Assembly: GCA_905250125.1 (NCBI GenBank)
Contig: CAJNOL010000044.1
Location: 248,001-312,000 of the forward strand
From: Rotaria sordida
Lineage: Eukaryota; Rotifera; Eurotatoria; Philodinida; Philodinidae
DNA: 64,000 bases
Reading direction: 5' to 3'
Shown: one piece after another, positions 12,897-25,793 of the stretch
How positions within the stretch are numbered: the first letter of the stretch is position 1
How the letters are laid out: the number at the start of each line of letters is the position of its first letter
Notes under the pieces: model-generated
Database searches by the model: none
The model's input: the letters and a program-made list of their open reading frames with translations, nothing else
Told to the model about the DNA's origin: nothing
Position numbers and translations under genes: made by a program

Positions 12897-15800
12897 ATGG
12901 CTGAAAACAAGAGTCATCATACTAGATTTCATTCAACTCGAAAATGTAAATCCGAAAATTTTTCTTTTTTGATCAGTATTCTTTATCTTGAAAAAAATAT
13001 GTTGTAGCTCATTCACAAGCAACTTCATTAGTTCGTAAACCAAGAAAATCATTTTCAACACCGAATAGTCCAACTAATGAAAGAAATTCAAATGAAAACG
13101 AATCTCGTAGTCGTCACTTATGGAATAGAGCTATTGATAGTGTGCTTGAACATGAAAATTGCACACAACCTTCAACATCGGCGACTTCATCAACTATTAA
13201 TAATGAACCAATTGGATGGTATAATTTAACAAAGCGGTAAGAGTTCTCAGATCAATTTTCGTCATGTAATTTGATCCATTCGTTTTTAATCTTATTTTAT
13301 TGCACTAAGCTTAATATACTTTCGATTCGTATAATATAATAATAAAAACAACATATAGAATATAATATTAAAATATAAATTATTTATATTCAGAGAATAA
13401 ATGTTCCTCTTTTTAATCTATTTGATTAATTGTTTAAAGAACAGTGTCGATTTATGATTAAATGAAATTGAACGCAATTTATAATTTTGTTGAAATCATT
13501 TTATTTATGATACTAATATACAAATTGATCGTTTTCGAATCATATATTCGAGAATAAAATCGTATTCTCGGATGAGGTGCGTGAGAACAAAATAATAAAA
13601 CATATCCAGAACTTGTTCTCTTAAATAGTAAGCACGACTAAAAATTAACTTTGCTGAACATTATCAAAGAAAGTACACGAATAATAGGTTATTAATCTTG
13701 TCGACAATTTATTTATTATTCTATTGACGCATAAAAAAGAATATCTAATATAACGATAGAATATCGTCGAATATGAAAGAAATTCTGATACAGAGTGATT
13801 GTAATCTATTGGAAAGAATAAACAGAAGAAAAAAAAGTCGATATGATGATGCCTGTGATCGAACGCAAATAAGGTCAATAAGAAAAAAGAATACAAGAAA
13901 GAAAAAGACGTATATAAGTAACAAGTTTGCTTGCATACATGGAACAAGCATAGGATTTTTTTTTGCACACTCTTATACACATATATACACATCGAGCAGT
14001 TCGATAAGAACTGGTCAATAACGTAACTTGATTTCTTTCATATACATACAACAACGGTTTGGTTGATGAAAATTATACAATAGCATCGACTAGTAATAAC
14101 ATGACATCTTCAATGTCTTCTATTATTCATTATCATTTATTATCCTCTGATATTAATGAAAATGAAATTATCGACCAACATCACGACATAGAAAATAATA
14201 AATATTTATTTTGCTCATTATCAACTCCAACAATAATAAATAGCAATGAGTTAATAAATAAATCGAATAGGTGAGAGTAATATTTATCAATTTGTATATA
14301 ATACTAAACAAATGAGAAGAAAAGATGAATATTTGTAACTTGAGTTTTTATAGTTAGTTTTATATGAATACATAAGATGTTTTTGATTGTGCTATGTATT
14401 GATATAATAGTATGTATTGACAAATGATGGAACAGGAAAACAACAACAACAAAAAAAAATAGCAGCTGGATATACGCAGTAATATTATTACTACTATTAG
14501 AGAAAATGACGAAATAATAATCACTCGTTTGTATTTACTATTGTTTCCTCTTCACTATCAGTTCTTTTATTAATATATAAAAGTATCGAATGTCAATAAT
14601 AATCTATATGGAATTCATAATTTAATAGTTATATTTCTGCGTATACATGAACTATTTTCGATGCAATATACATATTGCATAAATGAGAAAAACATATATT
14701 TGTTGATGATAAAGTATCACTGTCAAAAGCATAATTTTCCATTAGTTTTCTGTCATTTTCACATCGAAAAACATATTTACCTACTTTTTTTTTGCCCACA
14801 TAGTAATAAATAAGATCTAGCTTCTTTTTTTTTCTCTATCGATAAACTCAACACTTTACACTTAATCAGATTCGATTTCATTCAATAAAATTAATCTTAT
14901 TTTTTTTTTTACTTTTGTGCATTTTTCATCTTGACTAATCACAATAGAAATGCGCAAGCTGTCTTTCATGAATAGATCAGTAAAATTCTTCATTTATGTC
15001 ATGATACATAATCGACTTCGTTTCTTGATCGTCTATCAAAGAAAAAAAAAATAATTACAATAATCATTTCTTTATCTTTCTTCTTTCATTACTATTGATG
15101 GAACATATTTAGAAATTTTTTTTCTTTTTTTCTTCATTTCGAATTGAATAATATTTTGTTGTCTTATAGTAAATTTATTATCTTGCATCTAGTGATTGAA
15201 AAATAATTATTAATGTCATCTTGTATTTCAAATTTATTTGAGTTTGTCATCATATGATAGAAATATGGAATTCAATTCTTTTTGTATTTTCTTTTGTATA
15301 GAAATATTATTTTTCTATTTCTTACACAATGTCTCTCTTAACGCTTCCTTTTAGTCGTTCTCATATTTTTTCTATTGACACTATTCAAATAAATAACAGA
15401 ACAACTGAAGTATACCACTTCTTTCTTCGCAATTTTCCGTTGTTTGAATACGCTTATTATACAGCTTACACATAAGTGAACGTTTCTATTCAAAAGAAGC
15501 AAATGGCTGACAGTAATGATGAACAACAAATTGAATTTGCAATGTCAACGATAAGGCATAAAAAACGACTTAAGTCACAAGTACAATTACCTTCAACCGC
15601 TTTAATTGTTCGACAATTACCTGGAGGCAATGTAACAGTAACACCTGTAAGAAAGAGACGAGCGGTATCGGAACAAATCAATCAACATGATCGGTAGATA
15701 AGGAAAATAGTTTTCATATCATAAATCAAAAAAAAAAAGAGAATAAAAAAGATATTGCCTTGTGGAAAGAATTATTGATTTATTCTTTTTTTTTTAATTT

Positions 15801-18789
15801 TAGTGTAATGCAGTTGAATACTAGTCCAGTTTTAGCAGCAGCTGCTGCTCCAGCAGTACATAAAGATAATTGGCAACAAAGGCGTTATAATTTTTTAAGT
15901 AAATATAGTATGTTCGGTGGAGAATTAAAAGATGATGTGGCCGATCAAATTGGTGTCAATGAACAAGGTACTGATGTTGAACAAAGGTAGCAAAAATTGT
16001 TATTATTATTAATTTAATAAATATCTTATTTTAATTATTAACAGACCTATTATTTCAACATCACAAAATCTCACATCTGGTAGTATGGATTCTGAAGCAT
16101 TAAATGCTAAACGTGGATCAATTTTGGGTATGGCTGTAACTGGTGTTCGTAATTTACTTTCTGTAAGTTATCAGAAAGTTATTATTCTTTTAATGTAATT
16201 ACATCTTGTTTCAAGGTAGATGAGATGTCACGTACGAAATCAATACGTGCATCAACATCATTTGATGAGGTAGACACATGATTTAAATGTGTGTCTTTTA
16301 TATATGCACGTAAAATTGCTTGCATTAAGAAAAAAGCACTTGGCCGATCATTGAAACCCTTTCCTTTGCTTTTTGCTGTTGCTTTGTTTTTCTTCTTTTT
16401 CTTTTTCTTTTTATTTTTGTATGTTTATTTTGAATGAAAATAAATGTTTGCTTTTTTTTTGTTTGTTTTGAGTATAGGAACAGGATCAAGATGAACAAGC
16501 AGATGAATCTAGTATTGGTTTGAAAAATATTATATTAACAAATAAAAGTAGTCAACAAGATCTAACAACAACAGAACCTATTGGAGTTAATGAACATGAT
16601 CGTATAGAGACAGATCTTTGGTAAAATAAGAAATATTTAAAAAAAAAATTTATTCATTTATGTTTTTTTCTTTTATTATTAGTGTTCAAAATACACAAAC
16701 TGATAATGATCGTGTTCCAACTCCGACTATTGTTACTTCAAAAAATAATATTTCTACGAATCATCCACGATTACATTGTAATTATTTCTTTTTTTTTTCT
16801 TTTTGTTTTCGAAATAAATTTCGTATGTTATAGCTTTTGTTAAAAATCGTCGACTTAGTGCAATTTTTTCTCGTTCTAAACGTCAATCAATAAAACATCA
16901 ACATCAAAAATTAGCGGAAATTCGTGAATCTTATCGTTCACATCGCCCTTATTTTACATATTGGGTAACATCTGTTCAAATTCTTGTTTGTATAATTTCA
17001 TTAATTGTTTATGGTCATGCTCCATTATCATCAACTCAATCTGTAATTATTCAAAATTCATTTCTCTCTTTTTTTTTTTGCATACAATAAAAAAAACCTA
17101 TTCTAGAAAAATTCTTCTATATTTAAACAACAAAAATTTGATTTAACAATGAATCCATGGTTTGGTCCATATCCAGATGATTTAATTCGACTAGGAGCAA
17201 AATATACACCATGTATTCGTGTACATGATGAAGTTAAAAGTCGATATGAAAAACAAGCAAGATTAGAAGCTATGTCTGGTTGTTGTATTCATTCAATAAC
17301 TGGACGTTGTATGCAAACGTTATCTCAACAATGTCTTGTACGAATTACTAAATTGTCAAACTTTAAACATATATTGTCTGTTTATTTATTTTTTCTATAG
17401 TCACGATCAGGTTTAACATGGCATCGAATACCATTCAAAAGTAAAAATCTTAAAGATCAAAATAATATTATTTATCCGGCTGTGTGTGGACTTACACCAG
17501 AGTAATTAAAATATTGAATTTTATTCTTTTTTATGAATTTATATTTTCAGAACATGTATAAAAAAATTAAGTGGTAATACACCTCGAGAAGATGATAGTT
17601 CATGGTCATTGACATTTGTTAATTCAAAAATTTTGAAATGGTCTCCAAATGCTGTTAAATGGCCGGTAGATAATCAATAAGTTAAAAGAGAAAAAGAAAT
17701 TTATTTAAATCTTTTAGATTTGTCTCAAACAAGACCGTAGTCGAATTGCTAATAATATATCTCTTTATCCACATATGCAATGTACAAATATAGGTAGATT
17801 TTAAAAGAAATCTTACTTTTTAAAAAATATATTTTAATATTGTTTTTTAGCGAGACCATGTTGTACAGGTGTACTAGGAGATTGTATATTGACATCAAGA
17901 GATGATTGTCATCGTCGACGAGGAGTTTATCATCCACGAGCTCATTTATGTTCTCAAGTGAGATAAAATTTACGATAATTAAAAAAAAAGAAAAGTTTTT
18001 GCATTTAGGTCGATTGTATTCAAAAAGTTTGTGGTATGCTGGAGTTTTTTGTTGGTAAAGAAGCAAAATCTTTTTTTTTTTTATCAATTCATTGTTTGAT
18101 TTGTTTTTATTTTTAGCTCGTTTACCTGATCAAGTCTATCGATTTTGGACAGCTATCTTTATTCATGCTGGGTAGAAATTCTATTTTTAAATTAATAAAA
18201 CAAAAAAAGAAATCTTATTTTTCTTTTATTTAGTATAATTCATTTATTAATAACAATTATATTTCAATATACAATAATGCGTCCATTAGAAAAATTAGCT
18301 GGTTGTATACGAGTAATGATAATTTATATTGTATCAGGTTTTGTTGGAAGTTTAGCTAGTGCATTATTTTTACGTGATTCAGTTCAAGTTGGACCTGGTG
18401 GTGGACAATTTGCAATACTTGCTTGTTATCTTAGTGAATTATTTCTTGCTTGGCGTTCATTAAAAAGACCATGGATACCATTTTTTAAAATAATTATATG
18501 CCTTTTCTTATTATTTACGGTTGGTTTATTACCCTTAGTTGATAATTATTCTCAATGTTTTGGTTTTCTTATTGGTTTTATGCTAAATATGATTGTTTTT
18601 CCAGATGTTAGTTTTAAAAAAAATGTTCGTCGTCTTGTTGTTATAACAACAGCATTAGCAACAACAATTGCATTATTTATTGTATTAATTACATTATTTT
18701 ATACAATACCATTTGAATGTACATCATGTCAATTATTGAATTGTCCATTGGGAGAATCTTGTAGAAATGAAAAATACGATTTAATCTAA
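12897..18789 (+). CDS. RHBDF: Inactive rhomboid protein (iRhom)
   Basis: Polytopic ER/Golgi pseudoprotease of the iRhom family, which in animals controls trafficking of ADAM17 and EGF-family ligands. The longest model uses exons 12897-12945, 13008-13236, 15804-15986, 16045-16162, 16216-16269, 16478-16620, 16683-16777, 16834-17042, 17107-17337, 17401-17501, 17551-17665, 17718-17793, 17851-17957, 18009-18054, 18117-18171 and 18234-18789 (788 aa). It has a long cytosolic N-terminus, a first TM (YWVTSVQILVCIISLIVYG), a Cys-rich luminal iRhom homology domain with WHRIPFK and KWPICLK, and a C-terminal rhomboid core. The catalytic GxSG is replaced by GPGG in QVGPGGGQFAILACY. The catalytic His site in LVDNYSQCFGFLIG is also lost, so it cannot be a protease. 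The Pro before the lost Ser is the iRhom hallmark. Alternative first exons are listed separately. Confidence 0.92.
14101..14270 (+). CDS. Candidate alternative first exon (B) of iRhom
   Basis: ATG at 14101 opens a Ser/Asn-rich stretch (MTSSMSSIIHYHLL...) ending NKSN plus AG at a GTGAGA donor, phase 2. That is exactly the phase needed to join the shared exon at 15804. No acceptor precedes it, so it would be an initiating exon. Its composition is coding-like, but homology is not recognised. Confidence 0.45.
15503..15693 (+). CDS. Candidate alternative first exon (C) of iRhom
   Basis: ATG at 15503 begins MADSNDEQQIEF, and a basic stretch follows (RHKKRLKSQ, PVRKRRAVSEQ). The exon ends in CG at a GTAGAT donor, phase 2, and joins the shared exon 15804 after a 110-nt intron. 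Upstream in-frame stops prevent it from being an internal exon after 13236. Basic, polar composition suits an iRhom cytosolic tail. Confidence 0.6.
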
Positions 18790-19364
18790 ATAGAACTTGT
18801 GTTTGTTTTTGATTCTAAAATGAATGTTTTTGTCAGATATGAAATTTATCAGAGTTTCTGCTTGTTTATTATACTTATCGGCAGGTCCGCTATTATTTAG
18901 TTTTCTTTTTTTCTTTTGAACATAATAGAACAGTTGTGTGCTTCTCTATCAATTTATATGTTCAATTATAATGACTATAAAGAAAAAGAAAATGTATTCA
19001 ATTTAATGGAGAAAATGATTATTATGTCACAGCTGGTCATAAAGTGTGTTCATCCGATTCATGTACACCATTGATTTAGACGCGACGTACAGCATATGTT
19101 ATTTTATATCACATTTATTTCCTGCTGTGCTTTAATAAAAGTTCAACTATATACATTAGTGTTAGAGGTAGTCATAATTTTGTTTGAGAAAAGTTCATCA
19201 AAGAATGCTCGATCATATTTATTTCTATTCACTCCAAACCTTATTCTTTTTTCATTTATTTCTTAATATCGTCATATTAAAAAGATGCGTACGTGAAGAA
19301 TGAATTACAAATAACAACAATGAGAGAATGATAAAAAAAAAAGAAAAAGAAAAACCGCATAATG
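18790..19364. other. 3' intergenic region between convergent genes
   Basis: 575 bp between the iRhom stop and the stop of the convergent gene on -. It is AT-rich with AATAAA-type signals (for example near 19133). No gene was seen. Confidence 0.5.
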
Positions 19365-20444
19365 TCAATGATAAATATACATATTATAGAAAACTTGTGA
19401 CAAGAATAACAACAAAATCGTGATGGAATTGACACAAAGTATAAATGATGCAGAAATAGGTTTAATATTATTTGTATGTATGAACTGTTCGATAGCCTTG
19501 GCAATTCGCACGGCTTCCAGTTTAAGTGTATGCGTCCTTAAACGTTCGATTGGATATGAAAACAAAATTGCATTAAATCGTTGATCAGCATGCATACGCG
19601 TGGAATGAGTTGATAAACGATATTTAATTTGTCGTTGATGCTCCAGTGGAATAACATATTGAAATCCATTGTGATGTAAAAAAAACCCAAATGAATTATT
19701 TCCTTTGATAACACTAGGACCAGAACGTGAAACTAGTTCAGTTATTGTTGATTGAGCTGGTTTACTAATCATTGATGATTGATTTGGTTCAAAACCATAA
19801 CCAAGTTGTACTGTTTGTGAATTTTTATGAAAAACAAATTCAATAAAAAGACCACGTGCTGGTGGACGTATAGCTTCTTTAGACATAGCTATAAATCGAT
19901 GATAATCAATATAGACACGAGTAGAACTTTCGAGTAAAAATGTTCCAGTAAGTAGATCTTCTGCTGGATCAACATATTGACGAGTAAGTTTATTTAAAAT
20001 AGTAAATGGACGATGCGTTGATGAAAATGCTTCAGCTATAGCTTTAGTTAATGAATACATGGATGATGTTGAACTACGATCCCTAATGCATCGTGCATCA
20101 GGATGAAAAGAAATTTTGTCACCATCATCACTATCCGATCTTAAACAGTCTCGTAATGTATATACACAACGATCTAATGTATTGTTATAACAACCACCAA
20201 TAGGTAATTGCACTAGCGGTTCTGTTGAAATTGCATTAGCCGATGTTTTTCCTGCTTTTTTTGATGTAAACTCAGCGCCAAGGAAACCACCATGTGGTGA
20301 TGATAGTATCACATTTGTTGATAGACCACCACGACTAAATTCAACTAATGATAAATAACTTTGTTCATCCGAATATTGACAAAAACACATAAAATTGGTA
20401 ATGAATAGAAAATGTACGATAAGTAATCTTGTATCGAAATGCAT
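19365..20444 (-). CDS. Secreted/membrane N-formylglutamate amidohydrolase-like protein
   Basis: Single exon, 359 aa. An N-terminal hydrophobic segment (LLIVHFLFITNFMCF) acts as signal peptide, and a hydrophobic C-terminus (residues about 330-355) looks like a TM or GPI-type anchor. The body has VILSSPHGG (residues 46-53), IDYHRF (179-184) and QLGYGF (213-218). These recall the N-formylglutamate amidohydrolase (HutG-like FGase) fold, in which the PHGG-type loop helps bind zinc. If so, it is a hydrolase of N-acyl amino-acid-like substrates on the cell surface rather than a histidine-degradation enzyme. Six or more cysteines (C84, C93, C100, C119) suit an extracellular protein. A splice acceptor (cttgtag) lies 10 nt before the ATG. 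The family call is moderate and the substrate is unknown. Confidence 0.55.
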   Translation of the reverse strand: MHFDTRLLIVHFLFITNFMCFCQYSDEQSYLSLVEFSRGGLSTNVILSSPHGGFLGAEFTSKKAGKTSANAISTEPLVQLPIGGCYNNTLDRCVYTLRDCLRSDSDDGDKISFHPDARCIRDRSSTSSMYSLTKAIAEAFSSTHRPFTILNKLTRQYVDPAEDLLTGTFLLESSTRVYIDYHRFIAMSKEAIRPPARGLFIEFVFHKNSQTVQLGYGFEPNQSSMISKPAQSTITELVSRSGPSVIKGNNSFGFFLHHNGFQYVIPLEHQRQIKYRLSTHSTRMHADQRFNAILFSYPIERLRTHTLKLEAVRIAKAIEQFIHTNNIKPISASFILCVNSITILLLFLSQVFYNMYIYH

Positions 20445-22480
20445 TTACATGAAACTACAAGAATTCATTTTCTTATCAACATTTGCAAGTTACTTAAAAA
20501 AAAACAGATTCATAAATGTATTATTTCAATAATGCTTGTGGTTTCTTTCTCAACTTACAATTATAGTGGCAGCACATGGTAGAAAAAAAAAAGAGAAAAT
20601 ATTATCCCGGCGTCTTTCCTCAGTCGAGAAGGCGAGAGAAAAATAGCTTTTTTTTTGTCGTCTGATAGATTTGTTGTTGATAAAATGAGACGAGGAAACA
20701 ACGAATATTTTTGCGCTTCTTCTTTTGCAAACTAAGTACCTTTTTTTTTTTTGATTTACTATGAATAAAGAATAAAAAGAAAGAGAGAAAGAACGAAGAA
20801 GAGAAAGAAAGAAAGAAAAAAAAATGAGTTGGCATGCACATAACTAGCAGTCAAGTGTTAGTATCTTTATAGAAGATCAAGGTCGACAAGCGCCCGAATA
20901 ATTGTTTCGATAGACATTATGTCCTTCGTAATAATCCTCAAAAGAAATCATTCTTGCAGCAATAAAATTATTCATAATTCACAGAGAATCTGCTTTTTAT
21001 TAGACTATCTTCTCATAATTCCTAGAATCAGACATATTCTTTATTGATATCAATATTTTTTCGTACGTTTGTGTGAATTGTGACTATCTATCGATGTCAA
21101 CCAGAAAAAAACGAAAGAGGAGAGAAAACGGATGATATCGTGTCATCCTTAACACAGATATAGAATTTGACTAAGATCATCAATCTCTTGAAGACGTCAG
21201 TTTTTTTATGTATACTACAAATGAATTATAGATGATGTTATCTGTTGAGTTGCCATAACTGACCAATAGGATGATTAATTCATAAAATACTAATGTAGAT
21301 ATATCAACCTTGGTGGCAAATGATATTAATGATATTACAAGAGCTAATTGACATTAAGAGATTTATAAGTTGCAAACTGTTTGTTTGCATAAAGATGTCT
21401 TGCTTATTTTATTCCAGTATAATTGCTACGGTTAATGTCAAGCTCTTATAATTTGCTGATCAATACGATCATTGATAATCATGAATGCAATTATAGTTAG
21501 TTCAAGAAATAGTATTCAATCGTCTAACACATATATACATCACTTATCAGAGACTATTGCATCATTATTTCCTTTTGAATAGAGAACTATACTTTTCAAT
21601 TAACTTTTTTATCATTGATAATAAGCGTTTCTTATGTCTCATTAAAACAAAGCTATTTGTACAAATCTTATCTTTGTTGCACTTATATTGATACCTGTTT
21701 GTATTTCTTTACATACATTCAATATAAAATAATAATAAATCGCATAGAACATAATGTCAAGCATCAGTGTTAAGTGGAGTCATTATGTTTTATTAAATGA
21801 AACATTAACAAAAAAAAAAAAAATGAAATTTATACTCTTGTATTTGATCAGGAAAAAAAGTTTGTAATATTTCGATAAGAAAATCAGTAACCTATCATTA
21901 ACAATCGATGAAATGAATAAATCATATAAAATACAAATTCGTTGAAGAAATATAAGATTTGATGAAAAGAATCCATATTCATAGATCAGTCAATAAACAT
22001 TCTTTGCATTTCTTTTTGTATCAATCTCTGAGTAATAATTACTAGGCAAACATTTTCATTTCAGTAAGCGAGACAGAAAGAGAGAGTACTTATCAATATC
22101 AAGAGTGATGATGTAATAAAAATGTTTTATTCGAATTATTTAAAAATCAACTCACGTCAGATGATGTTGATTACTTTCTTTTGTTTAAATAGACAAGTTG
22201 AAGGATAGATTCTATTCATTTCAAAATCATAAATATAAGTATGAATATCTATGCATCAATGTAATATTACTGATCATGTTCGATACTATTATTTTTAGAT
22301 TACGGGAAACTTAACATAGCATAAAAACACTTCTGCACAGATAAGATTCAATTTATTCAAGACATATTTAAGTTTGATTTCTTTACGATACGATCATATT
22401 CAGCACATATTTATTAGTCTTTATTTCAATATTTGGTCATCATAAAAAAAAAACTAACACCCGCGCCCAAATTAAAGGAG
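20445..22480. other. Intergenic, no gene seen
   Basis: About 2 kb of AT-rich sequence upstream of the hydrolase-like gene. It has several long A/T homopolymer runs and an A/G-rich tract near 20760-20825. No exon, RNA gene or transposon could be supported. Confidence 0.5.
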
Positions 22481-22870
22481 GATGGCTGTAAGCTTTCTGA
22501 TACTGTATAAGACAAAATTATTTTAAAACCTATCATCTTCGCAAACAATTCAAAAATATGTATGACACGATGTTCCATTTCAAGAAAATTTTGATAGAAA
22601 CTCAGAAAATTTGCTACGAGCTAACAGAATCCTATAGAATTTGACTGAATATCTATGCAATTTGGTTTGCTCAACATTGAAACGTGGAAAGATAATCACA
22701 TGAATTATGCCATGAACTATAGATCTGAAGTTGTTCTATCTAAAACACATGTCAAAATCACAATTACATCGAAATAGAATACTGTTTTCATGCATTTTTT
22801 TGGATGTTTTGCAAAGATAATAGATTTTAAAATAATTTTTTCTTATATAATATCAGACAAAAAGACATCC
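22481..22870. mobile_element. Foldback MITE, older copy of the 52.8-kb family
   Basis: The ends are inverted repeats: ACTGTATAAGACAAAATT near 22503 pairs with the reverse of the block near 22825-22850 (TTTTAAAATAATTTTTTCTT). The interior, including the motif GAACTATAGATCTGAAGT near 22715-22732, is shared with the element at 52784-53384. It has no coding capacity and belongs to a non-autonomous DNA transposon family. Confidence 0.65.
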
Positions 22871-23995
22871 AAAATTCTCCTGTTTTGATTGCTGAAAATA
22901 GAAAGCCACTAACTGTTGTCGTTGTCAAATTATTGAGCTCACAAACACTTCTCTTTAATTTTGATGCGGACATTAGTCATAGATATGGTTCATTGTCATT
23001 TTTAATATTTTTACTAACAAAAAATTTACGTATTGTATATTCTCAGATATATATATATAGCTTGATTTGAATATGTCATGGATAGATGCTGTATTGTTTA
23101 TTCTAGATCATATATCGTCATTATTGAGCTTTATATATTCAATCTTATAATACTCTTTCGATAATTTAATTCATCATCAAGATAGATATGTTTGATCTTG
23201 ATAATGAATGCCATTGAAGTCAGTTAAACTTAGTGTTTGATCAGGAAATTCAATAACAATTTACATATCGATCAGGAATGATAATTATTCGAGTAACTGA
23301 TCAAGATTCACATTACATAAAAAGTAAATGTAAGATCAACAAAACATTAATAATAAACTATTATATTATATATGTTATCCATTTGAAGAAACTTTGTTTT
23401 TAAAATAAGAAATTTTTTTAGTTATGAACAATAATTGATCTACTCAGACATGACGAGATCACTGTCATTAATGGATCGTCTTTGTGAAAATGAAAAAAAG
23501 ACGTCTTTAAAGATAGCTTTCTGAAAGATTCAGACATCGATAATGAAATGATACCTTAGATGCGACTGATTTTTCTAATATTTTATAAAAAAAGAATCGA
23601 TGAATTTCGTAATATTTCAAATTTGTCAACCAAATTACGCAAGAGACTAAAGCGTTTTTATTATTTTTTTATTCAATTTTTGTTTTTTTAAAAATAATCA
23701 ATTTCATATTTTGTAGTTGAAGTTCATTTAATTAAATGAAATGAAAAAATATTTCAAATATTTTTTATCAGGTATATCATGAATTAAATTTGAAGAATTT
23801 TTTTTATATCAGCAAAACATGACTTGAATCAGTCATAAATCACCATCATTTTTCAATTGTACTATTGTAATAAAACAGATCAATTTAAATAATATTATTT
23901 ACGTCCTGGTGTATCAGAATCTTATCTATATTTAATATTTATATTATGTTTGTTTAAATAGATATTTTAGTTATCTTAAGCAACATAAGAGAAAA
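22871..23995. other. Intergenic, no gene seen
   Basis: 1.1 kb of AT-rich DNA between the MITE and the stop of the TIL gene. Nothing recognisable. Confidence 0.5.
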
Positions 23996-24545
23996 TCAAT
24001 TCGATTTTTTGGCACACGTAATACAAGGACTGCTTATATCATTTGTTGTTCGATAAAAATTATTCTCACATACGCAACCTTCTGAACAAATTAGTGTTGG
24101 ACAAGAAGGACGATTTTTCCACGAACATGATGGTTGACATGGACTAGCACATGATGCTAACTTTTCGTTTGTGCCACAAGCCTCTGTGAACGAAAAAATT
24201 AATAATCAAGGAGAAATAAGTTTTGAGTGAATACTTTTCTTGTTACAGTTGACACATGAACTACTCGTTTGATTGGTAGCACGGAGATATCCCTTCGCAC
24301 ATTCACATCCCTGTGAACAAGCAAATGTAGGACATTTCGGTCGATTAGTCCATGAGCAAGAAGGTTGGCATGGTTCAACACAATTCACCAATATTTCATT
24401 TTCTCCACATTTAGTTTGTTTGGCTACTAAGAATAGTTTAAATTAAACTCACTGAGATTTTCTAAAGAAAATAACTACCTGCATTTTGTGTCAAAACAGC
24501 AAACACTAGAGTAGAAATCGAAATAACCAAAAAAAATCGAATCAT
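23996..24545 (-). CDS. Secreted two-TIL-domain (trypsin-inhibitor-like) protein
   Basis: Three exons, 24479-24545, 24235-24426 and 23996-24183, give 148 aa. Residues 1-18 are a signal peptide (MIRFFLVISISTLVFAVL). Two tandem Cys-rich TIL domains follow. Each has the pattern CGxNE...C..PCQPSCSW.NRP.CP...CS.GC.C..., with ten cysteines spaced as in TIL (trypsin-inhibitor-like) modules. The domains are about 60% alike by eye and each is on its own exon, pointing to exon duplication. Family knowledge: TIL proteins are serine-protease inhibitors or structural modules of mucin-like proteins. With two free-standing domains, a secreted protease inhibitor is the likeliest role. The reactive-site residue cannot be told with confidence. 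Confidence 0.85.
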
Positions 24546-25070
24546 TTATCGTAGATTCAAATTTGAATGGTATATATGTATATCGATCTTATTACGTATA
24601 CAAGAAATAAAAAATGCATCGTCAGATTTCTCTATTAAAATGAAGTATACAGAAAAGAAAAAGAACGAAAAAGAAATTACAAACGAATTCAGAGCAACTA
24701 TTCAAAAATACTATTTTATAGAATAATAAATAGAGTATAATAGAATTTTTTCTTTTTATAGTTTTGTTGACGTGGGTAGTTAATGATGATTTGAATGCAA
24801 TTACCATTTCCAGGAGTAATAGCATCAGCTGACATCTCCGTAAAAAAACATCTACAACCATTTCATACCGTGCAAATGTATATTGAATTGAACTATTTCT
24901 CATCAAGTATAACTATTATCGATATAATAGAATAGTCTCTCGATGAATATTCAGAATTGTTTCATGTTCTAGTTTTTATCATGATTAGTCAATGTATTTG
25001 AAAAAGATTTGCTTTAAGATAGAAAAACATCAACAAAAAATATAACGAATCCTTCGTATTATGATGCAAA
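24546..25070. other. Upstream region of the TIL gene
   Basis: About 0.5 kb without a supported gene. It presumably includes the TIL gene promoter just right of 24545. Confidence 0.4.
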
Positions 25071-25388
25071 TTAAGTTGCGTATTTCTGCAAGAGAATATC
25101 GGATGACAGTGTAAGTAACCCAAACCATCTGAATGTATTAGTAATTAAGTTATTCATAGTGGAATTCGGGATATCGATTACTGGCTCAACAAAACATTCA
25201 GTGATGATTGAACAAAACCATTCATCATACATTGAAATATGTTTATAAACAGCAACTGAATCAACATAGGAACAGTATTTCATAATTGGCCATGTCAATG
25301 ATAACACATCAGCGTTTATTCGACACAAAATACTGTAGAAAATCATCTCCATCAACTTTACATACATTTTATTAAATAATATAAACAA
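25071..25388 (-). pseudogene. Unrecognised gene remnant
   Basis: An open frame of about 105 codons on - with balanced, protein-like composition (NADVLSLTWPIMKYCSY, MYDEWFCSII, NLITNTFRWFGLLTL). No family is recognised. No signal peptide or convincing exon partner was found, and sequence up to 26.4 kb has further broken coding-like pieces on -. I read it as the decayed 3' part of a host or duplicated gene; a short real gene is possible. Confidence 0.3.
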
Positions 25389-25793
25389 ATTTTAAATTAT
25401 TATGTGATCGAATATATATTATGAAAACTTGCAATCATTCTCGTACTTTTTCTATAGCCTTCCACATCAACACAAAACTGTTGCTGATATTCATTAATCT
25501 CATTACTGTACATCTGTTGATTTACAGGTCATACATTTACTATTACCTATCGTAGTCGTAATTCGAATGATATTTTTGTGCTTTCTGAAGAGACTGTATT
25601 CCATCCATTAGCTATCAAAACTATAATAACAAACCAGACGTGTCTATGATGCTACAGCAACGATAGATTTTTTAAACAGCCAACACAACACAACTATGGC
25701 ACCTAGTTTAAGCCGCATTGCAAAGCTTCATGAACTTGTAGCGTATTCCAGTATTCACAAATGAAAACGCTGGCATGGAACAAATCTTTTGGA

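Noticed and set aside
13645-14021. Overlapping open frames on both strands in the iRhom 5' region
   Set aside because: Low-complexity A/T- and A/G-rich translations (Phe/Ser or Lys/Arg runs) with no homology.
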